64,000 nt of DNA from Thermoplasmatales archaeon SW_10_69_26 (lineage in GTDB: Archaea > Thermoplasmatota > SW-10-69-26), in assembly GCA_003009755.1 (NCBI GenBank), contig PXUB01000037.1, forward strand, positions 1 through 64,000. Direction: 5' to 3'. Of this stretch, positions 46,929-55,552 are shown in pieces. Below the pieces are notes generated by a model. The model did no database searches. It was not told the origin of the DNA and worked only from the letters and a program-made list of their open reading frames with translations. Both the position numbers and the translations under genes were made by a program. How positions within the stretch are numbered: position 1 is the stretch's first letter; the number at the start of each line of letters is the position of its first letter.

Positions 46929-47993
46929 ATGTCTGAGGACGAGACCGAGGAAGCGTTCTGCGTGGCTTGCGGCGCCCCCGACCCGCTCAGCGGCGGCCGC
47001 TGCGGGCGCTGCGTCCGGCAGCAGGTCGAGGCCGTCAAGGGCACCGACCAGCCCGTCGAGATCGAGCAGTGCGCCCACTGTGGCTCCTTCGAGGCCGGCC
47101 ACGACATCGAGGACGCCGAGAGCGTCGTCGAGGCCGTCGAGCGGGCCGCCGTGGGGTCCGTGTTGATCCCGCGCGAGCTCGAGGACCTGGAGATCGGCGT
47201 CCGCACGCATCGCCGCGACCCGAGCGCGTTCGACGTGACCGTGGAGGCTCGCGGCCACTTCGACGGCGAGGTCCCGCTCGAGGGAGCCGCCGAGGTCCCC
47301 GTCCAAGTCGAGACGATCTCCTGTGATGCCTGCTCGCGCCGCCACGGGGGCTACTACGAGGCGATCGTGCAGGTCCGCTACGAGGGTGACGAGGAGGTCT
47401 CCGAGGAGCAGGCTGGCGACATCGCCGTGATGATCGAGGAGGAGGTCCGAGCCGCCGGGAGGCTCTCCGGGGGGTCCTCCTACCTCTTGAAGGCCACGCC
47501 CAAACACGGCGGATACGACTACTACTTCGGGGCCAAGCCCGTCGCCAAGTCCGTCGCGGGCCGCATCGCGGACATGTACGGCGGCGAGAAGACGCACTCG
47601 ACGACGCTGGCGGGCCGCAAGGACGGCGAGGAGTTCCACCGGTTGACGATCTCGGTCCGCATCCCGCGTGTCCGACCCGGCAGCGTGGTGGCCTTCGAGG
47701 ACGAGATCCTCCGGATCCACGGCCGCCACGGCAACCGGCTCGTCGGCAAGACCGTCCCCGAGGGCGATGGCCGCACGATCGAGCAACGGAAGACCGACAA
47801 GGCCCAGGTCCTCGAGCCCCGGTTGGCCGAGGTCGTCTACGCCGAGGCCGGCGAGGGCCAGATCCTCGATCCCGACACCTTCGACAGCGTGCAGGTCAAG
47901 CTCCCGATCGGCGTCGAGGCGGGAGACGAGGTCGAGGTCGCCAAGTACCGCGGCCGGATCGTCGTGCTCGGCGAGCCCGGCTTCGAGGCGTAG
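46929..47993 (+). CDS. nmd3: Nmd3-like ribosome export/assembly factor
   Basis: 354 residues. Homologue of eukaryotic Nmd3, the 60S-subunit adaptor. N-terminal zinc motifs CVACG, CGRC, CAHCG and a later CDAC (about 135-138) are present. The central region holds the KHGGYDYYFGAKPVAKSVAG motif, and the C-terminus is strand-rich. ATG at 46929 is seven bases after DUF424, so the two are one unit. It probably binds the large ribosomal subunit. A long hairpin follows its stop. Confidence 0.9.
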   Translation: MSEDETEEAFCVACGAPDPLSGGRCGRCVRQQVEAVKGTDQPVEIEQCAHCGSFEAGHDIEDAESVVEAVERAAVGSVLIPRELEDLEIGVRTHRRDPSAFDVTVEARGHFDGEVPLEGAAEVPVQVETISCDACSRRHGGYYEAIVQVRYEGDEEVSEEQAGDIAVMIEEEVRAAGRLSGGSSYLLKATPKHGGYDYYFGAKPVAKSVAGRIADMYGGEKTHSTTLAGRKDGEEFHRLTISVRIPRVRPGSVVAFEDEILRIHGRHGNRLVGKTVPEGDGRTIEQRKTDKAQVLEPRLAEVVYAEAGEGQILDPDTFDSVQVKLPIGVEAGDEVEVAKYRGRIVVLGEPGFEA

Positions 47994-48048
47994 AACTTCG
48001 TCTTTCCAGGGGCCCTTACCCCTGCCGGCCCCCGGAAAAGAAGACGTT
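47994..48048 (+). terminator. Long hairpin after nmd3
   Basis: AACTTCGTCTTTCC at 47994-48007 is nearly complementary to GGAAAAGAAGACGTT at 48034-48048, with a GC-rich middle containing AGGGG/CCCCT. It lies directly after the stop codon and before convergent genes. Read from either strand it gives a stem plus a T-rich arm, so it may stop transcription in both directions. Confidence 0.5.
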
Positions 48049-48221
48049 CGCAACCAAGGAAACGGAGACCGGCAGCTCCGCAGGGCCCGGTCGCCGACCA
48101 TGGCAGCTGTTGGATCTTCGTGCAGCGCTAGGGCCGCCGGACCCGCCCCGGGGCCCTCGCGGTCGACGCCTGACCTCTGCGTCTCAGCGTCTGCCTGCCT
48201 CTGTGAGCTACCTTACCGTCC

Positions 48222-48983
48222 TCACAGCCCGGGCTCGCCCTCGGGCGCTAGGTCGTCGAACAGCTCTTTCAGCGCCTCGACGGCGGCATCGTGGAGACCT
48301 TCGCCGAGCTCGGGCGTGGCGCGCGAGGGATCGCCCATGTAGCCCTTGGGCATACCCTCGTCGGGCTCGCTGGCCAGCTCGAAGCCCTCCTCTTGGGGGA
48401 AGTGCTCGCCCGGCGGGCTGTCGTCGACGAGCTCGGGCCGCAGGTGCCGGATGCGGGCCGTCTCCATCGTGCCGGCGTGGCCGTCGGCCTCGGGCACGGT
48501 CTCGCCGTTCAGCGTCTCGCCGCCCAGCGGGAACAACACGTCCCACTCCGAGAGCAGTGCGATCCGCATCTGCGGGTGGTCACCGAGCACGTCGCGGCCC
48601 GCCTGTTTGAGCGCGCGCATGTGACCGCCGCCGGCGTGGCCGCTGACGATCGCGACCGAGGCGACGTCGTGGCGGGCCAGCTCACGCAGGATCTCCTCGG
48701 CGAGCGTCCTGACCGTGTCGAAGGGCAGCGAGATGCTGCCCGGGAAGGGTTGCGTGGAGTGGCAGTTGCCGTAGTTCATCGTGGGCAAGACGACGGCGTC
48801 GGTGGCCTCGGCGGCCTCGTTCACGACGGCCTCGACCTGGAAGGTGTCCGTGCCCAGCGGCAGGTGGGGTCCATGCTCCTCGAGGATGCCCACGGGCAGG
48901 ACGAAGGTGCTCTCGGCAGCCAGGCGGGCGTACTCGTCCTTGGTGAGCTCGGTGGCGAGGATCGGGTCGGCCTCGGTCGGCAT
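48222..48983 (-). CDS. Creatininase-family amidohydrolase
   Basis: 253 residues from ATG at 48983 (an ATG nine codons upstream is also possible). The family motif LPVGILEEHGPHLPLGTDTF carries the metal-binding Glu, His and Asp, and VSGHAGGGH gives the further His. Members hydrolyse amide bonds in creatinine, in mycofactocin precursor, or in a formamide intermediate of riboflavin/F420 synthesis (archaeal FAPy deformylase ArfB). In archaea the ArfB role is the most likely, but no partner gene lies nearby. All metal ligands look present. Confidence 0.85.
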   Translation of the reverse strand: MPTEADPILATELTKDEYARLAAESTFVLPVGILEEHGPHLPLGTDTFQVEAVVNEAAEATDAVVLPTMNYGNCHSTQPFPGSISLPFDTVRTLAEEILRELARHDVASVAIVSGHAGGGHMRALKQAGRDVLGDHPQMRIALLSEWDVLFPLGGETLNGETVPEADGHAGTMETARIRHLRPELVDDSPPGEHFPQEEGFELASEPDEGMPKGYMGDPSRATPELGEGLHDAAVEALKELFDDLAPEGEPGL

Positions 48984-49075
48984 GGCCCGGCCAGCCCGCG
49001 TCCGGTTCATGACTCTGGCGGACCGCGATCGTGCCCGCTCGAGCGGCGTCAGGAGAGCCGGTCGCAACGCCCAGG

Positions 49076-49087
49076 CCTCTTATAGGA
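49076..49087 (+). promoter_or_regulatory. TATA box of the gene at 49108
   Basis: CCTCTTATAGGA is centred about 27 nt upstream of the ATG at 49108 in an otherwise GC-rich stretch, indicating a leaderless message. Confidence 0.5.
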
Positions 49088-49107
49088 CGAATCCCTACTT
49101 GGGGCCG

Positions 49108-49407
49108 ATGGCGAAGAAGCACCGGCACAACCAGGGTGGCGGGAACCAGCCCCGGCAGAAGATGTTCGACGAGAGCCGGGAGGAGCTGTTCCTCTACGAC
49201 GCCCGGCAGGTGCTCGAGGACGCGCCCGTGGACGAGGACCACTACAAGACGTTCCTGCAGCAGATCGTGACCCGCGGCAGCCGCGACGGCGTGGACGATG
49301 CCAAGGAGTACGTCAAGGAGAAGGAGCGCGAGGAGGAAGCCTTCCTCGACCGCGAGGCCCGCAACGGGCTGCTCGACCTGCTCGACAAGTACTCGACCTA
49401 CCGCTGA
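49108..49407 (+). CDS. Small charged protein of unknown function
   Basis: 99 residues. The N-terminal 20 residues are basic and polar (AKKHRHNQGGGNQPRQK). The rest is predicted helical and highly charged (VKEKEREEEAFLDRE), with few hydrophobic residues beyond YDARQVL and LLDLLDKY. No family recognised; the tail could bind nucleic acid. It converges with the TatA-like gene and their 3' ends overlap by ten bases. Confidence 0.65.
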   Translation: MAKKHRHNQGGGNQPRQKMFDESREELFLYDARQVLEDAPVDEDHYKTFLQQIVTRGSRDGVDDAKEYVKEKEREEEAFLDREARNGLLDLLDKYSTYR

Positions 49408-49646
49408 TCGTCGTCCTCGGTGCCCTCGTCGCTCGAGGGCAGCTCGTCCGTGTTCAACTGGATGCCCTGCGTGGCGTCCGTCTTCTCCTCCTCGACCGCC
49501 TCCTCCAGGTCACGCAAGGCCTGCTGGAACCGGGACTGCATGCGGCCGGCCGTTCGCAGCAGGCCCGGCGCGTGCTCGGGGCCGAACAACATCAGCAAGG
49601 CCAGCCCCACGAGCACGATCTCCCAGGACCCGAGGCCCAGCACCAT
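49398..49646 (-). CDS. tatA: Sec-independent translocase TatA/TatB-like protein
   Basis: 82 residues. A short N-terminal membrane helix (SWEIVLVGLALLMLFGP) runs into an amphipathic helix (LLRTAGRMQSRFQQALRDLEE) and an acidic tail, the layout of TatA/B. The FGP turn between helix and amphipathic segment is the family hallmark. The start ATG at 49646 is chosen because homology begins at the GLGSWEI segment. It forms the twin-arginine export pore with TatC, which is not in this window. Confidence 0.88.
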   Translation of the reverse strand: MVLGLGSWEIVLVGLALLMLFGPEHAPGLLRTAGRMQSRFQQALRDLEEAVEEEKTDATQGIQLNTDELPSSDEGTEDDDQR

Positions 49647-49720
49647 GCATCCCCTCGCAGGTGCCGGCCGGTCTTCACGCTTGGGGTCGGCCCCACCGAG
49701 GTCTCCGCCAGCCCCCGACG

Positions 49721-49730
49721 CTTTAATGCA
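49721..49730 (+). promoter_or_regulatory. TATA box of the HVO_0476-like/folD operon
   Basis: CTTTAATGCA is centred about 26 nt upstream of the ATG at 49751, again the leaderless spacing. Confidence 0.5.
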
Positions 49731-49750
49731 ACCTCGGCTGTGCCCCGGTG

Positions 49751-50356
49751 ATGGCGCGGACCACGTGGCCCTCCTGTCCCTCGTGCGGTGAAGCCAACGT
49801 CGAGGTCCTGCACGAGGCCTCACCCGATGCGGACCGGACAGACGCCACCCTGCGCTGCAAGACCTGCGACCAGGTCTTCAAGGACGTGCTGGAGAAACAG
49901 CCCACCCAGGCCCAGGTCTCCGCCGTGATCAGCGAGGGCTCCCAGAGCCGATCGACCAGCCTCGACGTCCCCGCCGAGGACCCGATCGCCGTCGACGACG
50001 AGCTGTACGCCGACGGCCGGCGCCTGCTCGTGACCGCCGTCGAACGCGACGACGGTCGCCGCGTCGACGAGGCTCACCCCGACGACCTGGGCACCGTCTG
50101 GTGCAAGACGTTCGACCGCGTGGAGCTGCCCGTCGCCGTCAACCAGGGCCGCAAGACGTGGTCCGACGAGATCCAAGCCCAACCCGAGGCGCGCTTCTTC
50201 GTCGGCGACGAGATGAAGCTCGAGGGCGTCGACGTCGAGATCCACTCGATCAAAACCGACGACGGGATCATCCACGACGGCGAGGCTCGGGCCCGCGACA
50301 TCGTGCGGCTGTACGGCTGGACGGAGTACCGCGAGACCGAGGAGGAGAACTGGTGA
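49751..50356 (+). CDS. HVO_0476-type zinc finger protein
   Basis: 201 residues. The N-terminal zinc ribbon WPSCPSCG...LRCKTCDQVF uses four cysteines (about 8-41). The remainder is strand-rich and contains VDEAHPDDLGTVWCKTFDRV and VDVEIHSIKTDDG. It is a conserved euryarchaeal family of unknown function, named after Haloferax HVO_0476. A nucleic-acid role is likely from the ribbon. ATG at 49751; a GTG one codon upstream is in frame. The stop overlaps folD's start by one base (TGATG). Confidence 0.8.
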   Translation: MARTTWPSCPSCGEANVEVLHEASPDADRTDATLRCKTCDQVFKDVLEKQPTQAQVSAVISEGSQSRSTSLDVPAEDPIAVDDELYADGRRLLVTAVERDDGRRVDEAHPDDLGTVWCKTFDRVELPVAVNQGRKTWSDEIQAQPEARFFVGDEMKLEGVDVEIHSIKTDDGIIHDGEARARDIVRLYGWTEYRETEEENW

Positions 50357-51270
50357 TGGCCGAGATCCTCGACGGCAAGGCCCAAGCCAAGCACGTCCGC
50401 GATGCCGTCCGCGAGGCTGTGGACGAGCTCGACACCGAGCACGGGTTCGGCCCGCGCCTGGACGCGATCCTCGCCGGCGACCGGGAGGCCAGCGAGATCT
50501 ACGTCACCAAGAAGCAGGAGGACTGCGAGGAGGTCGGCATCGCCAGCCACCTGCACCGCTTCCCCGAGGACGTCACCACCGACGAGCTCGTCGACCACAT
50601 CGAGCAGCTCAACGCCGACGACGTCGACGGGATGATCGTCCAGCTGCCGCTGCCGGACCCGGTCGACGAGAACCGCGTGCTCGAGACCGTGGACCCGGCC
50701 AAGGACGCCGACGGGTTCCACCCCGTCAACCTCGGGCGGTTGCTCATGGATCGCTCCCCGTTGACGCCCGCGACCCCGACCGGCATCCTGCACCTGCTGG
50801 AGGCCCACGAGGCCGATCTCGAAGGCGCCGACGTCGCGATCGTGGGCCGCTCGACGATCGTGGGCAAACCGATGGCGCTGTTGTTCCTGCAGCGAGGTGT
50901 GGATGCGACGATCGCCGTCACGCACTCCCGCACCGAGGAGCTGGCCGAGCGAACGGGCAACGCCGACGTGATCGTGGCCGCCGCCGGCGTGCCCGAGCTC
51001 GTCACCGCCGACATGGTGAGCGAGGACGCGACGGTGATCGACGTGGGCATCAACCGAACCGACGAGGGCGAGCTGGTCGGCGACGTCGCCTACGACGAGG
51101 TCGAAGCCAAGGTCGACCGGATCACGCCCGTCCCCGGCGGCGTCGGCCCGCTGACGCGAGCCTTCCTGCTCGTCAACGTCGTCCGCTGCGCCTGCAAGCG
51201 CCGCGGGGTGCCTGTCCCCGATGCGCTGCAGCCCGTGCTGCCGACCGGTCTCGGTGGCGAGGGCGCCTGA
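50356..51270 (+). CDS. folD: Methylene-tetrahydrofolate dehydrogenase/cyclohydrolase FolD
   Basis: 304 residues. Bifunctional enzyme of one-carbon metabolism that interconverts methylene- and formyl-tetrahydrofolate. The catalytic lysine region IYVTKKQEDCEEVGI, the VQLPLPDPVDE loop, the NAD(P) motif VGRSTIVGKPMALL and the C-terminal PVPGGVGPLTRAFL are all in place. Length fits. It shares an operon with the zinc protein upstream. In haloarchaea FolD supports folate-based metabolism. Confidence 0.95.
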   Translation: MAEILDGKAQAKHVRDAVREAVDELDTEHGFGPRLDAILAGDREASEIYVTKKQEDCEEVGIASHLHRFPEDVTTDELVDHIEQLNADDVDGMIVQLPLPDPVDENRVLETVDPAKDADGFHPVNLGRLLMDRSPLTPATPTGILHLLEAHEADLEGADVAIVGRSTIVGKPMALLFLQRGVDATIAVTHSRTEELAERTGNADVIVAAAGVPELVTADMVSEDATVIDVGINRTDEGELVGDVAYDEVEAKVDRITPVPGGVGPLTRAFLLVNVVRCACKRRGVPVPDALQPVLPTGLGGEGA

Positions 51271-51444
51271 CCCCGGCACGGCTCGTCGAACGGATCCAGC
51301 CGCGAGCACCACGCCCGCCGAGGGGCAACCGGGCCCTCAGCCGTCCCGACCGTCAGCGGCTCAGCTCCTCGGACCTCGTGGAACCGTGCCGGTGGCGGCG
51401 GCCGGCTTGGAGCTTGGCGGCCGGACCGCTGTCGAGTTGGCGCC

Positions 51445-52605
51445 TCACTGGGCGCTGGGCAGCCCGATCTCGTCGGCGATGACGCGGCGCTGGATCTCGC
51501 TGGTGCCTTCGCCGATCTCGCACAGCTTGACGTCGCGGTAGTACCGCTGCACGGGGTAGTCGGTGCTGTACCCGTTGCCGCCGAGGACCTGGATGGCTTC
51601 CCGGCAGACGTCCATGGCGGCCTCGCTGGCGAACAGCTTGGCCTGGCTGGCGGCCTGCTTGTGGTCTTGGCCCCTCTCCTTCTTGTCGGCCGCACGCCAC
51701 ACGAGCATGCGGGCCGCGTCGAGGTTCATGGACATGTCGGCCAGCTTGTGCTGGATCGCTTGGAAGCCGCCGATGGCTTGGCCGAACTGCTCGCGCTCCT
51801 TGGCGTAGGACAGCGCCTCCTCGTAGGCTGCCTGTCCCAGGCCCAGGGCCATCGCGCCGATCGCGATCCGGCCGGCGTCGAGGGTCTTGAGCGCGCCGAT
51901 GAAGCCCTCGCCGCGCTTGCCGAGCAGGTTCTCCTCGGGGACGCGGCATCCGTCGAACAACAGCTCGCTCGTCTCCGAACCGTGGAGACCCAGCTTGTCC
52001 TCGAGCACGCCCGGCTGGAAGCCCTCGAAGTCGGGTTCGACGACGAACGCCGAGATGCCGCGAACCTTGTCGCCGGGGTCGGTGCGGGCCATGACCGTGA
52101 TCGTGTCGGCCGAGTGCCCGTTCGTGGCGAACTGCTTGGTGCCGTCGAGCACCCACTCGTCGCCGTCCTTCTCGGCGGTGGTCTGCAAGCCGGCGGCGTC
52201 GGACCCGCTGGTGGGCTCGGTGAGGGCCCAGCAACCGATGTGGTCGCCGCGGGCCAGCGGCGGGATGTACTCCTCGCGCTGCTCTTGGCTGCCCTCGGAG
52301 TTGATATGCGAGGTGCCGAGCCCGTTGTGGGCGGCCAGGGTGAGGCCCAGCGATCCGCTCGCCTTCGAGACCTCCTCGATCGCGATCGCGTAGGAGACGA
52401 AGTCGGCGCCGGCGCCGCCCATCGAGGGGTCGACCGTCATGCCGGTGAGGCCGAGGTCTGCGCAGCGCTCCCACAGACCGATGTCCTCGTGGAAGACGCC
52501 CTTCTCCTCGATCTCCTCGGCTTCCGGTGCGACCTCGTCGTCCGCGAACTCGCGGACCATCTTGCGGATCGCTTCCTGGTCGCCGTCCAGCTGGAAGTCC
52601 ACCAT
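51445..52605 (-). CDS. Acyl-CoA dehydrogenase
   Basis: 386 residues. FAD enzyme that makes the first double bond in acyl-CoA oxidation. It has the flavin motif [13 protein letters not shown] (about 124-136), the QFATNG segment and the C-terminal catalytic Glu (E366 in [10 protein letters not shown]), as in short/branched-chain dehydrogenases. It has a TATA box about 27 nt above its ATG. It stands alone, but the acyl-CoA ligase and biotin carboxylase elsewhere in the window fit degradation of fatty or branched-chain amino acids supplied by the Liv importer. Confidence 0.93.
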   Translation of the reverse strand: MVDFQLDGDQEAIRKMVREFADDEVAPEAEEIEEKGVFHEDIGLWERCADLGLTGMTVDPSMGGAGADFVSYAIAIEEVSKASGSLGLTLAAHNGLGTSHINSEGSQEQREEYIPPLARGDHIGCWALTEPTSGSDAAGLQTTAEKDGDEWVLDGTKQFATNGHSADTITVMARTDPGDKVRGISAFVVEPDFEGFQPGVLEDKLGLHGSETSELLFDGCRVPEENLLGKRGEGFIGALKTLDAGRIAIGAMALGLGQAAYEEALSYAKEREQFGQAIGGFQAIQHKLADMSMNLDAARMLVWRAADKKERGQDHKQAASQAKLFASEAAMDVCREAIQVLGGNGYSTDYPVQRYYRDVKLCEIGEGTSEIQRRVIADEIGLPSAQ

Positions 52606-52628
52606 CGGTCGTGCAGCGGGTCGACCCT

Positions 52629-52673
52629 GGTAAAGGCTTCGCGCTGGCCTCGAGCAGAACCGGCCGATTTAGG
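52629..52673. promoter_or_regulatory. Back-to-back TATA boxes between acyl-CoA dehydrogenase and a membrane protein
   Basis: Minus-strand GCCTTTACC (52629-52637) lies about 27 nt before the dehydrogenase ATG, and plus-strand GATTTAGG (52666-52673) about 27 nt before the GTG at 52697. The two divergent promoters share 92 bases. Confidence 0.5.
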
Positions 52674-52696
52674 CGTCGCTAGCGGGATGGGGTGGC

Positions 52697-53320
52697 GTGT
52701 CGGAACACGGCAGCGGTCTCGACGCGGAGCTGTTCACCGACCCGTCCGCGTTCGTGTCGGCCTTCGGTGGGGAGATCGTGGAGCTGCTCGTCCTGATGGG
52801 CGGCATCCTCGCGTACACGTTGATCGTCAACGAGTTCTACCACCGCCTCGACAAGCGGGTCATGTTCAGCAGGCGGGACGAGCAGGGCAACGTGGAGTCC
52901 GGGTTCGCGGGTTGGCTGAGCTACGTCTTGCTCTTCCCGCTCGTCTCGTTCGCCTTCTTCGTCCTGCTGAGCCTGGCCTTGTTGTTCCTCTCGGAGCAGG
53001 GCCAGGATCCCATGGAGATCTACACGCTCTCGATGGCAATCTTGGGCGCCGTCCGCGTGGCTGCCTACTTCAACGAGGAGGCAAGCCACGACCTCGCCAA
53101 GCTGCTCCCGTTGGGCCTGTTGGGCGTCTTCCTCGTCCGCTTCGAGTTCGTCGGGCTGGTCGCCGCCTTCCGCCAGCTGAGCCAGGCCCTCGAGAACCTC
53201 GACGTCCTGCTGGCCTTCTTCGTCGTCGTCCTCGTCCTCGAGTACTCGCTGCGCTTCCTTCGGGCCATCGTGGTCGCGATCCGCGGCGAGAAGACACCCG
53301 AGGACGCCGAGGGCGAGTGA
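52697..53320 (+). CDS. Multi-pass membrane protein of unknown function
   Basis: 207 residues, GTG start. Five hydrophobic segments: LVLMGGILAYTLIV, LSYVLLFPLVSFAFFVLLSL, MAILGAVRVAAYF, LLPLGLLGVFLV and VLLAFFVVVLVLEYSL. A conserved-looking loop NEEASHDLAKL lies in the middle. No family recognised. It is divergent from the acyl-CoA dehydrogenase gene. Confidence 0.7.
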   Translation: MSEHGSGLDAELFTDPSAFVSAFGGEIVELLVLMGGILAYTLIVNEFYHRLDKRVMFSRRDEQGNVESGFAGWLSYVLLFPLVSFAFFVLLSLALLFLSEQGQDPMEIYTLSMAILGAVRVAAYFNEEASHDLAKLLPLGLLGVFLVRFEFVGLVAAFRQLSQALENLDVLLAFFVVVLVLEYSLRFLRAIVVAIRGEKTPEDAEGE

Positions 53321-53450
53321 GCCCGCGAGGAGCCGGCGGGCTGGGGTGCCAGCAGCGAGGCCGTCGAACCCGGGGATCCCTGCATGCGAGGGTTGCGCCA
53401 AGCGAGGCTTGGCCGTACGCGGCCGACGTGCAACGGCATCCCATCGGACA

Positions 53451-53460
53451 ATCATTTATG
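53451..53460 (+). promoter_or_regulatory. TATA box of the HVO_2753/aEF1-beta operon
   Basis: ATCATTTATG, about 40 nt before the ATG at 53495, suggests a short leader of about 15 nt. It is the strongest AT-rich block in the 174 bases between genes. Confidence 0.5.
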
Positions 53461-53494
53461 GGGTGACTTTCATCGCGGGCTGCCTGGCGATCCG

Positions 53495-53662
53495 ATGCAG
53501 CACATTGACACCTGCTCGTCCTGCGGCGTCCGACTGCTCGACCGAGGTAGCGCGGAGTTCCCGTGCCCCAGTTGCGGTGAACAACACCTCGGCCGATGCC
53601 CCCAGTGCCGGGATCAGGGCGTCGGGTACGAGTGCTCAGCGTGCGGTTTCGCGGGCCCTTGA
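53495..53662 (+). CDS. HVO_2753-type small zinc ribbon protein
   Basis: 55 residues with four CxxC pairs (CSSC, CPSC, CPQC, CSAC), enough to hold two zinc ions. This matches the HVO_2753 family of Euryarchaeota, with a suspected role in translation. Eleven bases separate it from the aEF1-beta gene, a pairing seen in haloarchaea. The start ATG gives the family's usual length. Confidence 0.88.
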   Translation: MQHIDTCSSCGVRLLDRGSAEFPCPSCGEQHLGRCPQCRDQGVGYECSACGFAGP

Positions 53663-53673
53663 GGTGAGCCACG

Positions 53674-53943
53674 ATGGGTGATCTCGTCGCCGTGTTCAAG
53701 GTCATGCCCGCGTCCCCCGAGACGGATCTGGACGCGATCGAAGACTCGGTCCGCTCGCTCGTCCCCGCCGACGTCGAGCTCGAACAGACGGAAACCGAAG
53801 CCGTCGCGTTCGGCCTCGAGGCGCTGATGACCACCGTCAGCATGCCGGACAGCGACGAGATCAGCGCCGACGACATGGAACAGGACTTCGCCAAGATCGA
53901 CGGCGTCGAGTCCGTCGAGTGCACCGACGTCGGCCGGCTTTGA
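53674..53943 (+). CDS. Translation elongation factor 1-beta (aEF1B)
   Basis: 89 residues. Nucleotide exchange factor for aEF1A. The sequence has the typical layout: N-terminal strand VAVFKVMPASPETDLDAIE, EAVAFGLEALMTTVSMPD in the centre, and the end segment FAKIDGVESVECTDVGRL. Length is that of archaeal EF-1 beta. It forms an operon with the HVO_2753-type protein upstream. Confidence 0.94.
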   Translation: MGDLVAVFKVMPASPETDLDAIEDSVRSLVPADVELEQTETEAVAFGLEALMTTVSMPDSDEISADDMEQDFAKIDGVESVECTDVGRL

Positions 53944-54033
53944 CGGGATTCTCAGCAACGTTCGCGGCTCCCCCAGCGATGGCTACCGACACCAAGCACG
54001 TGCTACCCTCGGCGTCGTTCTCGGCTTCGACAC

Positions 54034-54042
54034 GCTTTTAGG
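54034..54042 (+). promoter_or_regulatory. TATA box of the substrate-binding protein gene
   Basis: GCTTTTAGG is centred about 30 nt before a TTG at 54068 and 39 nt before an ATG at 54077. The leaderless spacing used elsewhere favours the TTG. Confidence 0.45.
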
Positions 54043-54067
54043 GTAGGGTTGTCGTCTCCCCGCCGGG

Positions 54068-55483
54068 TTGAAACGAATGTTGCAGGGGAAGGGTTCGTTC
54101 GCGATCATCGCAGGTCTCTTGATGCTCACTGCCGGTCTCGCCGGCTGCGCTCAGCAGCCCGCCGACGGTGAGGCGTCGACGACAAGCGCCTGCCTCGAGG
54201 ATGGAGAGGGTAGCATGGAAGACACGGGAGACGGGGAGGCAGACTCCATCGAGACGGAGGCCTCCACCCCGATCGAACAACGGCTGAGCCCGATGCCCTC
54301 GGCTCAACAGGGCGAGAGCGAGCCGATCACGATCGGTACGTTGCTCCCGCTCACCGGCGAGCTCAAGCAGTTCGGTCCCGACATGCAGCGCGCCGTCGAG
54401 CTGGCCGCCGAGGACATCAACAACGCGGGCATCCTGTCGCAGGAGATCGAGATCGCGCAGGGTGACTCGCAGACGGACGACGCGCAGGCGCCCCAGGAGC
54501 TGAACCGGCTCATCAACCAGGAGGACATCGTCGGGTTCGTCGGCGCGGCGTCCAGCGGGGTCAGCGGCAGCGTGATCGAGCAGGCCGTCAGCAACGAGAT
54601 CGCGATGGTCACGCCCGCCTCCACGTCGCCGGCCCTCACCGAGCGCCAGAACGACGGGTTCTTCTTCCGCGTCGTGCCCAACGACATGATGCAAGGCCAG
54701 GTCATGGCGCAGACCCTGGAGGAGGACGGCGTCGAGAGCGTCTCGACCCTGTACGTGAACAACGACTACGGCCAGGGCTTCAACGACGTGCTCGTCGACG
54801 AGTTCAACGGCTCGGTCGTGAACGAGGTCGGGTTCGACAACGACGAGACGCAGTTCTCCAGCCAGGTAACCCAGGTCTCCAGTGACGATCCCGACGCGAC
54901 CGTCGTCGTGGCCTATCCCGGCAACGCCGTCCCGATCATGGACGAGGCGTTCAGCCAAGGCGTCACCTCCGAGCAGAAGTTCTACTTCAGCGAGGGCGTC
55001 TTCTCCGAGGACTTCCTCGGCGAGGTCGGCGAGGACGAGGAAGGCAACCACGTGATCGCCGGCTGCATGGGGACCACCCCGCAGATCCTGCTGGACCCCG
55101 GCCCCCAGTCCTTCCAGGAGCGGTTCAACGAGACCTACGACCACCGACCGGGCCTCTTCGCGGCGCAAAGCTACGACGCGACGGTCGCGATGGCGCTCGG
55201 CATCGCCTACTCCGACAGCGCCGATCCCAGCGAGTTCAAGCAAGGCATGCGCGAGGTCTGGAACGCACCCGGGCAGGAGACCTCGAACGTGACCGAGGCC
55301 CTCACGCTGGCCGAGACCGGACAGGACATCGACTGGGAGGGCCCCTCCGGTGCCTTCGATTGGAACGAGGACAACGAACCGATCCGCGGCCTGTACGGGG
55401 TCTGGAAAGTCACCGAGGACGGCGGCTTCGAGATCGTGCGCGACAACATCGAAGCCTCGATGGACGGCGGCAGCGGCAACTGA
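54068..55483 (+). CDS. livK: Branched-chain amino-acid-type ABC substrate-binding lipoprotein
   Basis: 471 residues from the TTG at 54068 (ATG at 54077 is the alternative). The N-terminus is Lys/Arg-positive with a hydrophobic stretch and a lipobox LAGC, so the Cys is lipidated at the membrane. An acidic Ser/Thr/Glu linker (about 35-80) is followed by the periplasmic binding protein type I fold: TIGTLLPLTGELKQFGPDM, FVGAASSGVSG and YVNNDYGQGFND. It binds leucine-type amino acids or related compounds. The permease and ATPase genes face it on the minus strand. Confidence 0.92.
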   Translation: MKRMLQGKGSFAIIAGLLMLTAGLAGCAQQPADGEASTTSACLEDGEGSMEDTGDGEADSIETEASTPIEQRLSPMPSAQQGESEPITIGTLLPLTGELKQFGPDMQRAVELAAEDINNAGILSQEIEIAQGDSQTDDAQAPQELNRLINQEDIVGFVGAASSGVSGSVIEQAVSNEIAMVTPASTSPALTERQNDGFFFRVVPNDMMQGQVMAQTLEEDGVESVSTLYVNNDYGQGFNDVLVDEFNGSVVNEVGFDNDETQFSSQVTQVSSDDPDATVVVAYPGNAVPIMDEAFSQGVTSEQKFYFSEGVFSEDFLGEVGEDEEGNHVIAGCMGTTPQILLDPGPQSFQERFNETYDHRPGLFAAQSYDATVAMALGIAYSDSADPSEFKQGMREVWNAPGQETSNVTEALTLAETGQDIDWEGPSGAFDWNEDNEPIRGLYGVWKVTEDGGFEIVRDNIEASMDGGSGN

Positions 55484-55506
55484 CGAGACCGGCTCGTCCG
55501 CCGGCC

Positions 55507-55529
55507 CTCTCTTTTCTCTTCTCTTCTCG
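55507..55529 (+). terminator. T-rich terminator after the substrate-binding protein gene
   Basis: A run of CTCTTTTCTCTTCTCTTCT lies 24 bases after the stop and before the convergent livF gene. It closely resembles the tract at 2106-2126 after the first lipoprotein gene. Confidence 0.5.
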
Positions 55530-55552
55530 CTCGACGGCCAGCCGCGGGTGCT